A DNA stretch of 64,000 bases from the NCBI GenBank assembly GCA_030549775.1, contig CM060181.1, positions 48,986,218 to 49,050,217 on the forward strand. The letters are read 5' to 3'. Both the position numbers and the translations under genes were made by a program. Origin of the DNA: Tamarix chinensis. Lineage: Eukaryota > Streptophyta > Magnoliopsida > Caryophyllales > Tamaricaceae. Under the pieces are notes generated by a model that saw nothing but the letters and a program-made list of their open reading frames with translations, was not told the origin of the DNA and ran no database searches. This document shows, piece after piece, positions 1 through 11,690 of the stretch (the stretch's first letter is position 1; the number at the start of each line of letters is the position of its first letter).

Positions 1-1340
1 AGCAGACTTAGCTAAACAATTAGCTGCCCTATTGCCTGATATAGGATAAAAATCGGAGAGAGAGAGAGAGAGGAACTATGTTGTAGAATAGATCTACTCC
101 TGGATATAATTCGTTGCAGACACCATGGAGTAGTTAAGTTGATGGTGGTGATGTCCATCACAGACTTACAGTCACATTCCGCCATGACTGGGGAAAGTCA
201 TTTTATTAACTCCAAGCTGAAGGCCCATATATGCAGCAATACCACATAATCACTTTATTCAGCATTACAACAGAGGACATTAACACCTCTATAATCTCTC
301 AACACAATAGTGTATCCATTAGCCCATTCCGAACATGAGGCATCAACATTAATTATGGCGGTTCAAGGACAAGGAGCATAAATGTATGTGATGCGCATCC
401 AACGTCTTTCCTTTACAAATGATGCCAACCTTATCTTCCAAATGGCCGAAGAATACAACTACCCTATCTATATCAATTATGTTGCTCCTCCTTGGTCTTG
501 AACCATGAACTAAATAATTCAGATATATAGAAGAATTTAAATGGTTCGATATGATTAGATGGAGGGACTCCCAAACCAAATAAGTATTGCAACTGGACAA
601 TTCATGAAAAGATGAGAAGTCTCCTCTTCTATCTTACATAAAGGATAAGAAGCATCCATGCAATGAATACAGTGATGAAGATCTGTTCTTGTTATTACAG
701 AGTCAGACACAACCCTCGTAGGGAAAAAAAGATGAACTCTTGAATGACAATCTCTAAATGTCCATTATTTACCCAAAGGGAACCGAGTATCCATCCATAG
801 AGCTTGATGAGCGAGTAGTAGAAGTAGCAGGTTGTGCATATAATGACGTCTGATTGGCAGATTTGATAGAGAAAAGATCCCTTTCTTGTTGGGTGAGGCC
901 ATCGTATACCAAAAAATCCTCTTGGTATTCATGTGACAACAGAATATCCGTGTGTAGTATGTAAAAAGCTTCCCGTTTAGGAAAACAAAAGGCAATCAAC
1001 TCAGAATTTCACCTCTTAGGGTTATGAAGCATCAAGTCAGAAACTGTCAAAAGTAGGCTGTGAGTAGGAGGACAACCACGAACTCTAAATGAGGGAAATG
1101 AAGGCCCTCAAGGGCATTCCAAACATCAATTTTTACCTCCATTCACTACCTGCCAACAGATGTATGGCCTGATGTAATCTCTGATAGTGAGCATAACACT
1201 GATATCTCAAGTATTTTGCCTTTAGCAAACGAACCCACACTGCACATGGATTGGTGAGGAACCCCCGAACTAGTTTCGTAATCAAAGACTTTGTCAATAA
1301 TTTTTGGTATTCTAATACCCAATGTTTGTTTTTGCTTATA
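1..1340 (-). mobile_element. LINE (L1-type) ORF2 C-terminus remnant, copy A
   Basis: Read on the minus strand in shifting frames. A segment with LLLIVSDLMLHNP and RWNSELIAF resembles the plant LINE linker W-N-x-x-L-I. Next come DFLVYDGLTQQERD, a decayed zf-RVT region with a YPLCKIEEETPHLFMKC-like Cys pattern, and an RNase H-like domain (INVDASCSEWANGYTIVLRD near 240-350). The end, RAANCLAKSA (1-30), matches the terminal A-x-x-L-A-K helix of plant RVT_3 domains. Stops and frameshifts throughout. The 3' end lies left of the window. Paired with 53270-54715. Confidence 0.75.
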
Positions 1341-1344
1341 GGTT

Positions 1345-2002
1345 GGCACTAGTGTTTACAAGCAATAGGGAAAAATGTGACTAAGATCATCGTGATGTTT
1401 CCACCAAAACAATCTCCGGTGTTTCTTCAAATCGACAACAGAACGTGGTGCGAAAAAGACATCTAGGCATATAGTAAAACTGGTAGAGACGAAATGGTTA
1501 ATTTAATCAATATCATTGGTGGAGGGGTGGGTACCTGTCCAAAATTGGATTGAAACTCAGGTAACAATGAAATTTTTTAATTCTGATTAAAAAACTGGAC
1601 CAAAATAATCAATTCATGGTAAATTATATATTTTTTAGACAAAATGTTAATAAAATTTAGGAGTCAGAAATTGATTAATGACCGACTTTTTTTACTTTGA
1701 ATCTGAAATCCAAATCGGAGGTCCGAACACAAGTTTATTCTTGGATTGAAACCCACAATAACCGGTCAATCCAATCTCAATTTTTGATTCAAACCGAAAT
1801 TTGAATACCTTTAAATAATGTAGTATGACCTAGGCTGAAAAGAAGGGATTCTAAACTAATATAGACCAAACATAAAAATGTCTTGTCCAACAGGTGTAAC
1901 ACCCTATATTTTAAAAATCAATTTTGTATAAATAAATATTGTCACCGATATAATTGAATTCATATTTTCTTTCGAATCTTGTGGATCATATATACTCTTA
2001 TG
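1345..2002. other. Non-coding flank of block A with LTR-like start
   Basis: No gene seen. From about 1893 the sequence 'tgtaacaccctatatttt' (copy B 55254, 'tgtaataccctatatttt') looks like the 5' end of a Ty3/gypsy LTR. No matching LTR end or TSD was found, so the call is tentative. Confidence 0.3.
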
Positions 2003-2375
2003 GCCCATTTGGTAAATGTGAATGAGAGTTTGGGAATTAAAGAGTGGAAATGAAAATGAGAATTAAGAAGTGAGAATTGGTTTATTTAGTCCCATTCCCA
2101 TGTATGGTATTTTATAGGATTGATTTGCAAATAAAAGTTTCTTGTGTTTGGTGCATAGGAATGGGATCGGAAATATAATCATAAATTTACAAAATATCCT
2201 TCTTATATTTATAATATTTATAGTTTTTTTTTTGTGTGTGTGTATGTGTGTAACAAATTATTATTATGTTTTTTCATTATTCGACCTTATTTTTCTCATA
2301 ACAGATCATATAACATTATATCAGATCCGATCAATTTAGATATCATTCGATCTGATCATATTAGATAATAGTGAT

Positions 2376-2413
<38 letters not shown>

Positions 2414-2810
2414 TAATTATGATTATATTTTTAATTATAATTAAGTATTATAATAATTAGAATTATAATAAATATAATAATTATAATGATAATTATAATA
2501 CAATTATTACAGCTCATTTTAGTAAATGGAAATGAGAGTTTGGGAATTTAAATTATTACAAAAATAATAATCATCATCATTATTATAATTAATATTATTA
2601 ATATAATTTTATACACTTGGTATTTTTATCTACTCCAACTCTCACCCTTTTAATACCACCCCTCCCCCTAAGAATAAATTGATGGGAATTGGTACTCTTA
2701 AATCTCATTCCCAATCCCATTTTAATTCCCATTCATTTAAAACAAATAATAGAATACTTAAATCTTTTTTCCATTCCTACAATTCTATTCCCTGCAACCA
2801 AATAAGTTGT
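2003..2810. mobile_element. MITE-like element, copy A
   Basis: Left end 'ggcccatttggtaaatg' followed by gaatgagagtttgggaatt. The right end read in reverse gives 'ttatttggttgcagggaata' followed by complementary purine-rich subterminal sequence (gggaattaaaatgggattggg), so the ends are imperfect inverted repeats of the style seen in PIF/Harbinger (Tourist-like) MITEs. The internal part is AT-rich with an (ACT)n run at about 2370-2413. The TSD is not clear. The copy in block B occupies about 55362-56200. Confidence 0.45.
2370..2413. repeat. (ACT)n microsatellite, copy A
   Basis: About 14 act/tac triplets inside the MITE-like element. The copy B counterpart at about 55727-55781 is longer. Confidence 0.9.
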
Positions 2811-3780
2811 TATATATTTTCACTTTCAAAAAGTTTAACTTTAATATTTTGATTTTAGTTTCATTTTCAATTTACAATTTTAATATTCTTATACAATTAC
2901 AACTTAATATCATAATACTATCACAAATCCATTTTATAAATTTAATAACAATCATGACTTTGTTTTAAAATATCATAAAATATTTTCATCAATGGAATGG
3001 TATTTTCAAACTTTAATTTTTAATGGTATATTTTTTTACTGATTTTATTACATTATTAGGATTTAATAATTGAAGTTTCCAAAAATAGTTTATCTTCTAA
3101 TTTCTTCTGTTAAGGTTTTACAACAAATAATGTAAGCTATTTATAGAGACTAGAATAATTGTACCAAAATTATAGTTTTCATGCTCATAATATTATTTTA
3201 ACATCAAAAGTGTTCTTATAATCTTGTTTTCTAGAGGTCACTTAGGCCATTTTGTGCATTTAAACTTTTACAGAACTCTTTCCATCAATTATATTTTGGT
3301 TATAGATATTATTTTAAGTCTCATCTAAAATTTCTCGTGGTATAAGATAATTTTAAAGTTAAGTTTTTCGATAAGTTCTTTTACGACAGTTTTTTTAACA
3401 ATTTTGCATTTAATGGGCCTTAAAAGTTGTTTTTTAAACCTAAGGAATATTATTTGGACTACAATGGTAATTAATTTTTTAGTTATATAAACTAATTATG
3501 ATATTTAGTGATCTTTGCTATCATTTACCTCTCTTGCATTTTGGTCTCCATAAGGACTATATAGCCTACAAGGACCCTAGAATTTGTATTAAATATTATT
3601 ATTTTCATGTTTTAGGTTAAAATAACTTATGAGAGTTATTTTACAATTTTTGACAATTATTTTGAACATTTTATTACCTATTCAATATAGTAAAATCATA
3701 ATCAGATTTTACCTATAGCTAATTCTTTTCAAACTAATTAAAATACACAAGTAAAATAATAAAAAAAACAAAAAAAAAGT
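2811..3780. other. AT-rich stretch of block A, no gene seen
   Basis: AT-rich non-coding DNA duplicated at 56200-57170. No protein-coding similarity. It may be the U3 part of the LTR-like segment that follows. Confidence 0.5.
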
Positions 3781-4915
3781 GAGGGCTTACGTGTAAAGGC
3801 AGCCGCACGAGAATGATAATAAAAAGGAAGCTAAAGTGAGGCGGCAGAGCCACAGGATAAAAGATGTGCGGCAGAGTCGCAAAGGACAAAGTCAGGAGGG
3901 GCAGAAGCGCCACATGAGGAGAAAAGAGAGAAGGGCACGGAACTGGTGGCAGCGTCAGTTAGGAAAGAAAAAGAAAAATAAAAGAAAGAACTGCACGGAA
4001 ATCCACGGCCGAGAGAAGGAAGAAAAATTAGAGGAAGAATTTGTACCGGTAGAATTTATTTCAAATTAAATTAATTTTTATCTGAATAAATTCTTGATCT
4101 TTTATCTAAAATTAATTTCGGTTATTTCTTTCTCTTATTTTTAATTTATATTTTAGATATATATTTCTCTGTAATTAATTCTATTATTAGGAGTGACTGA
4201 TTATTTGTTGTTAGGGAATAAATTGAAACCCTGGATTAGGATTTGAATTATATTTTTATTTTCCTTGTTTCGTTGGATTAGAGATTGTTTCTTGACTCTA
4301 TGTTAATTACTATCGTTTATATATATATAATTCTGTCAAGTATAGTTTATTTGGTGCATGCCTTGTTCTGGTTTCCTCATAAGTGACGGTATGTAGGATT
4401 ATTTGCCTGCTAGGTGACCATCTAAATATACTATAATTTATATGTATAAATTGCAGCTATGTTAGATAACAATTCACCTAATAGTTTTGTAATTCTAACT
4501 GAAGTAATAAAACGTTTCAATACGTGTGGGTCAAGGAAAGGAAATACAGCTAGGCGCGCTTTTTGTACTAGTTTGGATACTTAGATTGACAGCCTTCCAA
4601 TTACACTTAATGCATTAAATTTAGTTAAATATAGGAGCCGCTAGTTGCTGCTATACTGCTAGTATTTAATAGGATTAATATTAGCGCTTTATCGTATTAA
4701 TTAATTAAAGGAAGTAATATAAGTTGTATGAACCTACTTTTGGTGTACAACTTGGTCGATCTCATTCTCACGATTGAATATTGACTTAGAAATAAATATT
4801 ATATTACGACCTAATCTAGTGATCGATTTTTATTTCCCTAATATATTTCTTATATATGCGATTTTCCATTATTTTCATTATTAGTTTTTTTTATTTTATT
4901 TACTCCTTTTATTAG
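3781..4915 (+). mobile_element. LTR-like segment (Athila/Tat-style U3-R-U5), copy A, 3'-truncated
   Basis: A purine-rich, GC-richer promoter-like stretch (3790-4070) with AAAAGGAAG words is followed by 'gaatttatttc...ttaatttttatctgaataaattcttgatcttttat'. That string is also found in solo LTR C (about 29370-29425) and in copy B (57440-57500). The downstream parts are collinear too ('gacagccttccaattacacttaatgcattaaat', 'tacaacttggtcgatctcattctca'). In copy A the last 200 bp or so of the LTR are missing. The Arg/Lys-rich frame at 3836-4069 lies in the promoter-like part and is not considered a gene. Confidence 0.55.
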
Positions 4916-5145
4916 GATCAGAAGATGGCCCACTTGTGTAGTTGCCTAGAATTATTCAAGAGTCGAACAAAATAAACGTTCATGTTTAAACCCAAATACT
5001 GCTCACCAAAATTTGACAAGATAGTGCCATGCTAAAAGAACCATTTAATATTTACAATTTGAAAGTCAAAATTCATCATCGGTACGTTCGTATAAGCAAT
5101 AAGATAATCTGAAGACGGGCGTAAAGTTGCAAGGCGTACAACTCC

Positions 5146-5250
5146 TCAAGAATTTCTAGCGGATACAGCATCAATTGCGATCCGCAACCGCTCAATTGCA
5201 GCCTGGGTTTTGTGTCTTCGTACAATACTCATATTTCCTTCCTTCGCGGA
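5146..5250 (-). pseudogene. TEX10: TEX10-like A last exon, acceptor lost
   Basis: Codon-for-codon counterpart of the locus B last exon (59782-59886): starts SAKEGNMSIVRRHKTQAAIE and ends AVSARNS-stop. The acceptor, AG in locus B (GATGTAG|TCC), is AT here (GATGTAT|TCC), so splicing at the ancestral site should fail. The intact reading frame with a broken splice site points to recent or weakly selected decay. About 80 bp further upstream on the minus strand the final bases of the preceding exon and its donor (5333-5358) also survive. Confidence 0.75.
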
Positions 5251-5352
5251 ATACATCAACAAGAGTTTAAGTTACATAACTATAATGACGAAGACAGAAA
5301 GTCTGAAGCGCGAGAACGTCGGTACAATTTAACATACCTGCAACGAAAGTAA

Positions 5353-5995
5353 TTTCTGTTGGATACTAGTGCAAGCCCCAACTTCAGAGATAGAGTTGAC
5401 AGTGGCACTCACACAAGGCAGGTCAATAGCACTGCCCACCCTACCACCTTCAATATCCTGAGCAGATTCCTTACCTTTCCTATGGTCCATCACAACAACC
5501 CACTCTCCTCCACTATCCTTGGGAGCCTTATTCATGGTCCTTTGCTTCCTACAACCGAGAGCATCATGACCAAACATATCACAGAAGTGGCAGTAGCATG
5601 GCTTCCAATCATACTCAATTCTTTATATGAGCTCGCCTTCCTCAGGATCAATAATCACCGTGGAATCTAGGAGCGGTTTTTTGATATCAATCTCAACAAG
5701 CACCCTAGAGAAGGACACACGTACCCTAGATACAGTAATGACATCAGTGCATAATGGCTTCCCCACTGCACTTGCTATTCTGCTCAACGAATTCTTGCCC
5801 CAATACTCAAGAGGCAGGTTAGAAAATTTTATCCATAGTGGAACAACCTGCATCTCATTCTTGGCAATCTTCATCTTCCTATGCCAAAGTTTCAACACTA
5901 AAAGCTTATTAAAAAAGGTCCAATGTTGTCCAAGAATAAAACTTGCATCTTCTATGCTTTTGAACTTAAACAGAAAAAACCCCGATTATTGAATG
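5353..5995 (-). mobile_element. LINE ORF1 (DUF4283 + CCHC knuckle) fragment
   Basis: Minus-strand open reading with one in-frame TAA at about 5620-5622. From 5987 down it reads GFFLFKFKSIEDASFILGQ, VPLWIKFSNLPLEYWGKNSL, IASAVGKPLC and RVSFSRVLVEIDIKKPL, which is the DUF4283-type RNA-binding domain of plant L1 ORF1 proteins. After the stop, the same frame continues EYDWKPCYCHFCDMFGHDAL then GC, a zinc knuckle (C-x2-C-x4-H-x4-C). It then runs directly into the last bases of a TEX10 exon (QKLLSLQ|GTATG at 5333-5358). 5' and 3' truncated. Confidence 0.85.
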
Positions 5996-6309
5996 AATTC
6001 TAATGTGCCATAAAATATTATGATATTAGAATAAAACTACCATTCAATAATTATTTATCAATTATAATCTAAAGCTTTACAAATTACATGTTTCAAAAGT
6101 AAATATCATGTATGATAATTACATATAACTTAATAACATATTTTTATAAGAAAACAATCCAACAAGATACACTATGGGAAATGTTAGATATAATATCAGC
6201 TGTATCCAAAATAGTGCTCCTATCTATATCAGCAAACGGGTGTGATATAACTTCTACATCTCGCATTGCCAATATTGCGCACCAGTAGGCCTTAAACGAA
6301 CTGTCATCC

Positions 6310-7060
6310 ACCAATTGGAACCCATGTGCCAACAAATGAAGGGACTGACACATTTGGAAGTATGGAAGCCAGCTTGCTTGAGTAAGTACCTGTGGAGGAT
6401 TCAAGCACATAAAGAGACTTTATGGGTCAAGTAGATGCATGGTAGATACATGAGAGATGCTGAGATCAGGCGATAACAACTAAACTAGAGTTCTCGTGAA
6501 TATTTTAAGCATATCCAGGCAACCAGGAATGTGGGAAGAGATGCATTTGAGAAATGCAGAGCCAGAGATAAATTTAGTGTAAGCATGATGCATCAGGAAA
6601 TAAGAAGTCTACTCCACTGCCATGGTATAGATTTGAGTGACGCAATGCCACCAAGAAATTCCTTGATATAAGATAATTAGCTGGCTTGCTTGTTACCAGG
6701 GCCTTGTATTCAAGAAAAAGCTCAAGCTGTGGCAGAAAGTACAATCAGCAGAGTGTGATAGCTTCCAGGAAGACGAAGAAGACATGAATCATTTATTCAC
6801 ACAATGTGTGGTAGCAGCACCAGTATGGAGGAAAGTTCTGAACTGGCTACTGTTCCCACACAGCTTCAGAATCTAGGACAGTTACCTTGACTGGATGATA
6901 CTAGTCGCTTAGAGGACCAAAGGAGAAGAATAAGTTGGGAGAAAAGTTTTCAACCCAGTACTCTATAAGCTATGGCTTAATCATATGGTGTCATCTTTCA
7001 GCAAAAACAAGAGCTGTAATATTATGGTGAGGAAGAATACTTGGGATTTTTGCGTGCCAT
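6310..7060 (+). mobile_element. LINE ORF2 C-terminal remnant (plus strand)
   Basis: Plus-strand reading with frameshifts: HLEVWKPACLSKYLWRIQAH, KETLWVKWMHGRYMRDAEI (plant LINE motif K-D-S-L-W-V-K-W-x-H). From about 6700 there is a zf-RVT zinc-binding region with LKLWQKVQSAECDSF, EDEEDMNHLFTQCVVAAPVW and RKVLNWLLF. It decays after about 6880. Opposite orientation to the neighbouring ORF1 fragment, so the two are not one element. Confidence 0.75.
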
Positions 7061-8085
7061 AACACTCCCACAGAGACTAGACACAGCAAATACTCAAAGA
7101 TGATTGACCAGCGGTGCACATAGGCTTGATTGATAGATTGTGAGGCATGAATTATGCTCAGGGGATGTTCAGGCTTGCGAGCCATATGGTTCTAAATGCT
7201 TTGTCATGGTTCCATTCTGACTATTATGCCAAATAGGATGCTTATTTTGGTGATGAAAAATTAATTAATAACCCAAAAAAATGATCATTTACGTACAAAT
7301 TCAAATAATAAGGATCCCTAGTTATATACTCTTTCATTCTTCAAGACAGCATATGAATTTGAAATGATGCATCAAATATTTTCTATTAGTAATAAGTTTT
7401 TGGATTTAATAATAATTAAAACTATATAAAAATCTGTCCAATTTACTTATGATAATTTCCTATCAAAGAGTGAAAATGTTGAAGTTCAGGTATAAAAACA
7501 CATTTATAGAGTCTGATAAAGTATTGAAAAATGAGTTAGTAGTGAACCCCAATCGTCATTGAAGAGAGTAAATTAAAATAAAAGGCAAAAAAAGGTAAAA
7601 AAAATGTATATGTAATTTCAAGAAAGGAGAATTCTAATAAAATTTCTTACTATCGATGTCAGGATACTGTTCTACTGGATTATATTTCAGACTTTCTTCT
7701 TTTGGTATTGAGGGGATTTTGATTTATTAATTTTTAATATTCTCACTAGGTCAAGTACAAGATACAATTACTACATCTTCACTCTCTTTAAAACCATGAA
7801 ATCTAAGTATGTGAATGTTAGAAGCATCACATATACCTGAAAAAATGAAGCCAAATGATTCTAAATAACTGGAAGAAGTACAAATAATCTTTTTTTTTCT
7901 GAATATATACTAATTCTTGTGCATGATAGGACAACAAGCTTAAAATGGCATAGCATGACTAGTATGCTTGAAATTTCCAACTCTATCATCAAGTTCACAT
8001 TCAATAAGGGTTAAAGACAAAGGCACATCATAACACAAGGAAACAAACAAACATAGCATAACACAGGAAGAGTTCCTTGACATAC

Positions 8086-8146
8086 CCAAAGGATTTTTAG
8101 GGAGATCCGGCTTAAAAGAATGCAATATTCGTTTCTCGGACGCATC
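8086..8146 (-). pseudogene. TEX10: TEX10-like A exon 7
   Basis: A 61-nt exon between TGGACAG| and CTTTGG|GTATGT encoding DASEKRILHSFKPDLPKNPL plus one base. It resembles the family motif L-H-A-F-E-P-D-x-P. It begins in phase 0, as exon 6 ends. The following family block (K-L-K-D-L-V-P-V-L) was not found downstream, so the gene is interrupted after this point. A short open GT-AG candidate at 7751-7836 is in phase but does not resemble the family. Confidence 0.65.
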
Positions 8147-9160
8147 CTGTCCATCAATTGATAAAATTGAGCACATGAAACAAGAAGTAGTAACGAATAG
8201 GAATATGTGACTTTCCTCAAGCATATATAGATCCCACCTCCCGAGGGGAGGGGACAACTTTAAGTTTTAGCCTGCAACTTCAACTCCACCTCTCCTGATG
8301 GTACATGATTCTGATAGGACAAAATGTTGAAGCTGGGTCACATCTTCATTTCCACTAATGGGTGAGGTTTATAATGTAGGTATTGAGGGATATGCTTAGC
8401 TTTGTGGTAGCATCCACGGGATGCCTCATAAAAGAACAGTGAATAAGCATTTGCATTAGCAGATGCTTGAATTGAGAAGCTATCATATAGTCCAGCTGCT
8501 TTGAGTATATGAGAAGTGACAGCTGAATACCGTGTAGCTTGAACGAATGTCATTTCCCCCCTTTCCTTTTGTAAAAGACAACAAGAAGATAAAAGGCTTT
8601 TATGGGTAGACAGCATTAACAGGTGACCAGCGTTTTGAGTTCTGACATCAGATCATTCTATACAAGTCATTAACATACAGAGGATACAAATCCTAAGCAA
8701 GAGTAAATTTTCTGCTTATTTAAGGTGTCTCAGAAAGGAATTGAGATTTCCGATTATAAATGACATATGTAGTCTATGATACTCAAATGTTTCAACAAAA
8801 TTTTTGAAGACCTTCAAAAAGTCACCCTATAAACACTATTCTTTTTCAGCAAGAGAAGAGCAAGGCATTGATAGGGTTACCAATCATTATCATGAAACTT
8901 GATTGGTTCCTGAAGTGAAATTTAAACAATGCCAAAATAATAAATTTGATTGGATCAAACAAAAGTGGCTTGGCAACAGGTATACAGAGTTAACCATCCC
9001 AAAACATGGAGAAAATTATCATGTTAAGACAGTTTTTTTTCCTTCTGTGAAGCAGTTACATAATAAAGCCGCCTGTTTAAAAATATCATTAAAATGAAGA
9101 TAGAGGGAGAAGAGGCTGGCAAAAAAAAAAAAAAAACTGGAAGCCGTAATAAAATTGGAC

Positions 9161-9292
9161 CTTTGATTCTTTTCCTTTTGAAGGCAATAATGACAAGCAG
9201 CGCATTAGGCCCGAGAGAGCTATCTTCTATTTGGTCTTGTCTTGAAACTGAAACTGGTTCCTATAGAATATATCAACGTAATTTTGTAGGAT
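9161..9292 (-). pseudogene. TEX10: TEX10-like A exon 6 with TAG
   Basis: 44 codons between GATGGCAG| and TCAAAG|GTCCAA. It starts ILQNYVDIFYRNQFQFQDKT, then has TAG (9227-9229) where the family has Leu, then IALSGLMRCLSLLPSKGKESK. It follows exon 5 of the family directly (Y-A-E-K / I-L-Q-N-Y) and the phase fits. The in-frame stop is a second independent nonsense lesion. Confidence 0.82.
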
Positions 9293-9429
9293 CTGCCATC
9301 ATTGAGTAAAATGAATAGTAATAGGGATTGTAAAGATACACTAATATACTAGAGACAACATGGCAAATAGCTATGTTAACAAAAAGTATTAATAATAGAA
9401 ATTAACTTTGTCAAATGATCAAGGTTATG

Positions 9430-10060
9430 AAATAAATTTTTTTGGGGGGTAAGTAATGTAAAATTTTATTACCTCCAAAATAAAGCAAGTATGTACATCA
9501 AGAACGACGCAAAACCTCATACATGACTGCCTACGCTATTTATATACATAACTAGCTTAGAGAAAGAATTGCAAGAAAATAAACTTTCCACCCTACTCGC
9601 CATTTCCTTAATAGTTTTTCAAATAAGACTACTTGGCACATTACTCTCATGATGGAAAATCCTCAAATTACATTCCTCCCAAATGTGGTAGGCTACCGTG
9701 GCCATCAAGTGTCGGATAAAGTGAGTCCTACACTTTGGTCCTTGGCCACCTCTATTCATCCAGTGCAACACCCTTTCGAACTCTATCAAGTTATGAGTGC
9801 ATCACATGGCTTAAAGAAGTTGAGCCTAAATAGCTGGTCCATAAGTGCATTTAAAGTGCATATGATTCACGGTTTCTTGGTCTGCATTACATAATACACA
9901 GGTCAGATATGTTGTCATCCCCATTGTTGCCATTCGGCCCTTGGTAAAGAGTCTACCATGCACCAAAAGCCATAAATGGAACCGTTGTCTTGGCAAAGTA
10001 ATCAGATTCCAAACTAATTTCCACCAATTTACCACCTCTCCCCTTTCCTAATCAAATCAT
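9430..10060 (-). mobile_element. LINE ORF2 C-terminus with 3' end
   Basis: Minus strand, 10035 down: VVNWWKLVWNLITLPRQRFH, LWLLVHGRLFTKGRMATMGM, CVLCNADQETVNHMHFKC (zf-RVT, C-x2-C...H...C). After a TAG comes VLHWMNRGGQGPKC and VAYHIWEECNLRIFHHESN, the standard tail of plant L1 ORF2. The 3' UTR ends in an A-rich 'ggaggtaataaaattttacattac' stretch near 9440-9470. It lies in intron 5-6 of TEX10 locus A, just downstream (on the gene strand, upstream) of exon 6. Confidence 0.85.
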
Positions 10061-10464
10061 ATACCTTTGAAATACCATAAATCATATCTGCATTGATAAG
10101 CATCCACCTGCATCAAGTCTTTAAAGTTTGGTCTGAGTTGAAAATGTTTTCATAAACACATCAAGTCTTCAAATTTATGAGTTATATTGTTGGTAGGATT
10201 TCGCTATCAAGAGAATTTAAACCCCTCGGTTCATGTAACACAATCAACTTTCGTCTCACAAAATTACCGAGGTTTTGAAGCTCCCCCCTCTCTCCTCTCT
10301 AATACCCAATTCCCAATGCTCATCTTCATCCATTTTGCTTCTTGATTTTCTCTTCTAAATCCTTTACTATAAACTCTTTTTACTTTTCTTAAGTAAAGGA
10401 AGGTTAGGATTTAGTGAATGGTGAAGGACATTTCATTTATCCTCCTCTTTTGTTCATCCATATA

Positions 10465-10965
10465 TTTTTTTAGGTAATTAACAAATTTTATTAATACTAA
10501 AAGACCAATGGGTACATCACATCATCTAATATAAATTGTCCAAATTTTGCAACTCACTCCTATACATGCTTCATTTGAGCTCAAAACTAAGCTTAATGTG
10601 TGTTTCTTTGATTATAGATCCCTAACAAAAATCCTAGGAAGTATAACTTTGGATTGGAACATATCTTGATTTCAAGCTATCCATATTCTATATATGATTT
10701 GAGCTACCTCAATTCTGATTATTCCTTGAAAACCCCTCCTTCTACAAGTTCTCCTACTCAACCAATGAACCATGCCACCCCATATTGGTGCTGATTCACA
10801 AATTTTCAACCAGTTGCAAAACAACCTCCAGCATTCTTGAGAATATCTGCACTCAATTAGTACATGAGATTGTGATTTGGGTTTATCTGCACAAAATTAG
10901 CAGCATGGATATGAAATTATTTGGTAGGATGCCAATCTTTGTCTCGGTATCTAAGCGTTGCAAAG
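10465..10965 (-). mobile_element. LINE ORF2 C-terminus, second fragment
   Basis: Minus strand from 10960: RLDTETKIGI, CADKPKSQSHVLIECRYSQE then CWRLFCNWLKICESAPIW (zf-RVT), MVHWLSRRTCRRRGFQGIIR, IEVAQIIYRIWIA, stop, NQDMFQSKVILPRIFVRDL, and a 3' tail 'attaataaaatttgttaattacctaaaaaaat'. Same domain order as 9430-10060 but different sequence, so a separate insertion. 5' truncated, with frameshifts. Confidence 0.8.
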
Positions 10966-10969
10966 AATA

Positions 10970-11690
10970 AATTGTGTGTTGTGATCGTCGCAACGTGAAT
11001 TTTTATTTTTATTTCACCATACATACTAATTATTATTTATTAATCATTTAAATATAAGTATTTAATATACTAGTATTTTTATATTATATTAGAAACATTT
11101 AAATGAGCCACTGTATGCTAAATTATCCCAATAATCCTAAATTTGTCTTGGAATGAAAAAAGACGTAGATGTCAAGGTAATAAATAGCAATACTTCTTAT
11201 AATTCAATTGTAACTTGGCCCAAGACATATATAGTAAATGAATAAGAAGAAATTATTATACATATTTTTATTATAAATTAGCAATATTTCTTAATTTAGT
11301 AGTTATATTTTAAATCGGTCAATCAAGTGTGAAATTCTAAAATTGTAGTGTAATAGGAATTTCGTGTCAAGATTGACCCAGAATCTGCTAAATAGCGGTC
11401 GTTAGTCGTTACGCTATAGCAGTAGGGCTATTTAATAATATGGCTGCATGATAGCACATAATCCACAAGTTAAGCTTATGCCATGGTAGACCATCATGTC
11501 TCCATACAGAAGGAAGCTAAGGCTGAATTGTCCCTTTTCGCCCGATATGCTCATATACTCTCTTCATACCATACTAAACATTTACCAAGCATTGTTCATC
11601 CATATTTTAAGAACGGTAAAGTTGTATTTTCCCTGAAATTTCCTCATATTGTACTTCAATCTTTTAATATATTTAAATAAGATTTGCACT
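10970..11690. other. TEX10-A intron DNA, nothing recognised
   Basis: AT-rich sequence without coding similarity. A 65-codon open stretch at 11483-11680 has no recognisable features. Confidence 0.5.

Larger units (their letters stand above)
1..5358. repeat. Duplicated block A (direct copy of about 53390-59995)
   Basis: Aligns by eye with 53390-59995 in the same orientation along its whole length: LINE RNase H end, 'tgtaacaccctata' LTR-like start, MITE, AT-rich stretch, arginine/lysine-rich reading-frame region, U5-like segment and TEX10 last exon. Differences are scattered substitutions and small indels, plus about 1.2 kb (copy B 58312-59507) absent from A at about 4914. The left end lies outside the window. 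The right end is inside TEX10 exon sequence at about 5353-5358. Confidence 0.85.

Noticed and set aside
3836..4069. Arg/Lys-rich 77-codon frame, repeated at 57259-57537, similar to 29099-29383
   Set aside because: All lie in the purine-rich promoter-like part of related LTRs; no domain, and length and frame are not conserved among copies.
5359..5992. Plus-strand frames of 103 and 121 codons
   Set aside because: They are antisense shadows of the minus-strand LINE ORF1, which has clear DUF4283 and zinc-knuckle motifs.
6144..6410. 88-codon minus frame
   Set aside because: Overlaps the plus-strand LINE ORF2 reading (HLEVWKPACLSKYLWRIQAH); shadow frame.
7751..7836. Phase-compatible GT-AG exon candidate ending in a stop after TEX10-A exon 7
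   Set aside because: Encodes a stretch starting GICDASNIHILRFHG that does not resemble the family's next block; a 28-codon open stretch with AG/GT borders can occur by chance.
8338..8616. 92-codon minus frame
   Set aside because: Falls in the intron between TEX10-A exons 6 and 7, which already join in phase; no recognised domain.
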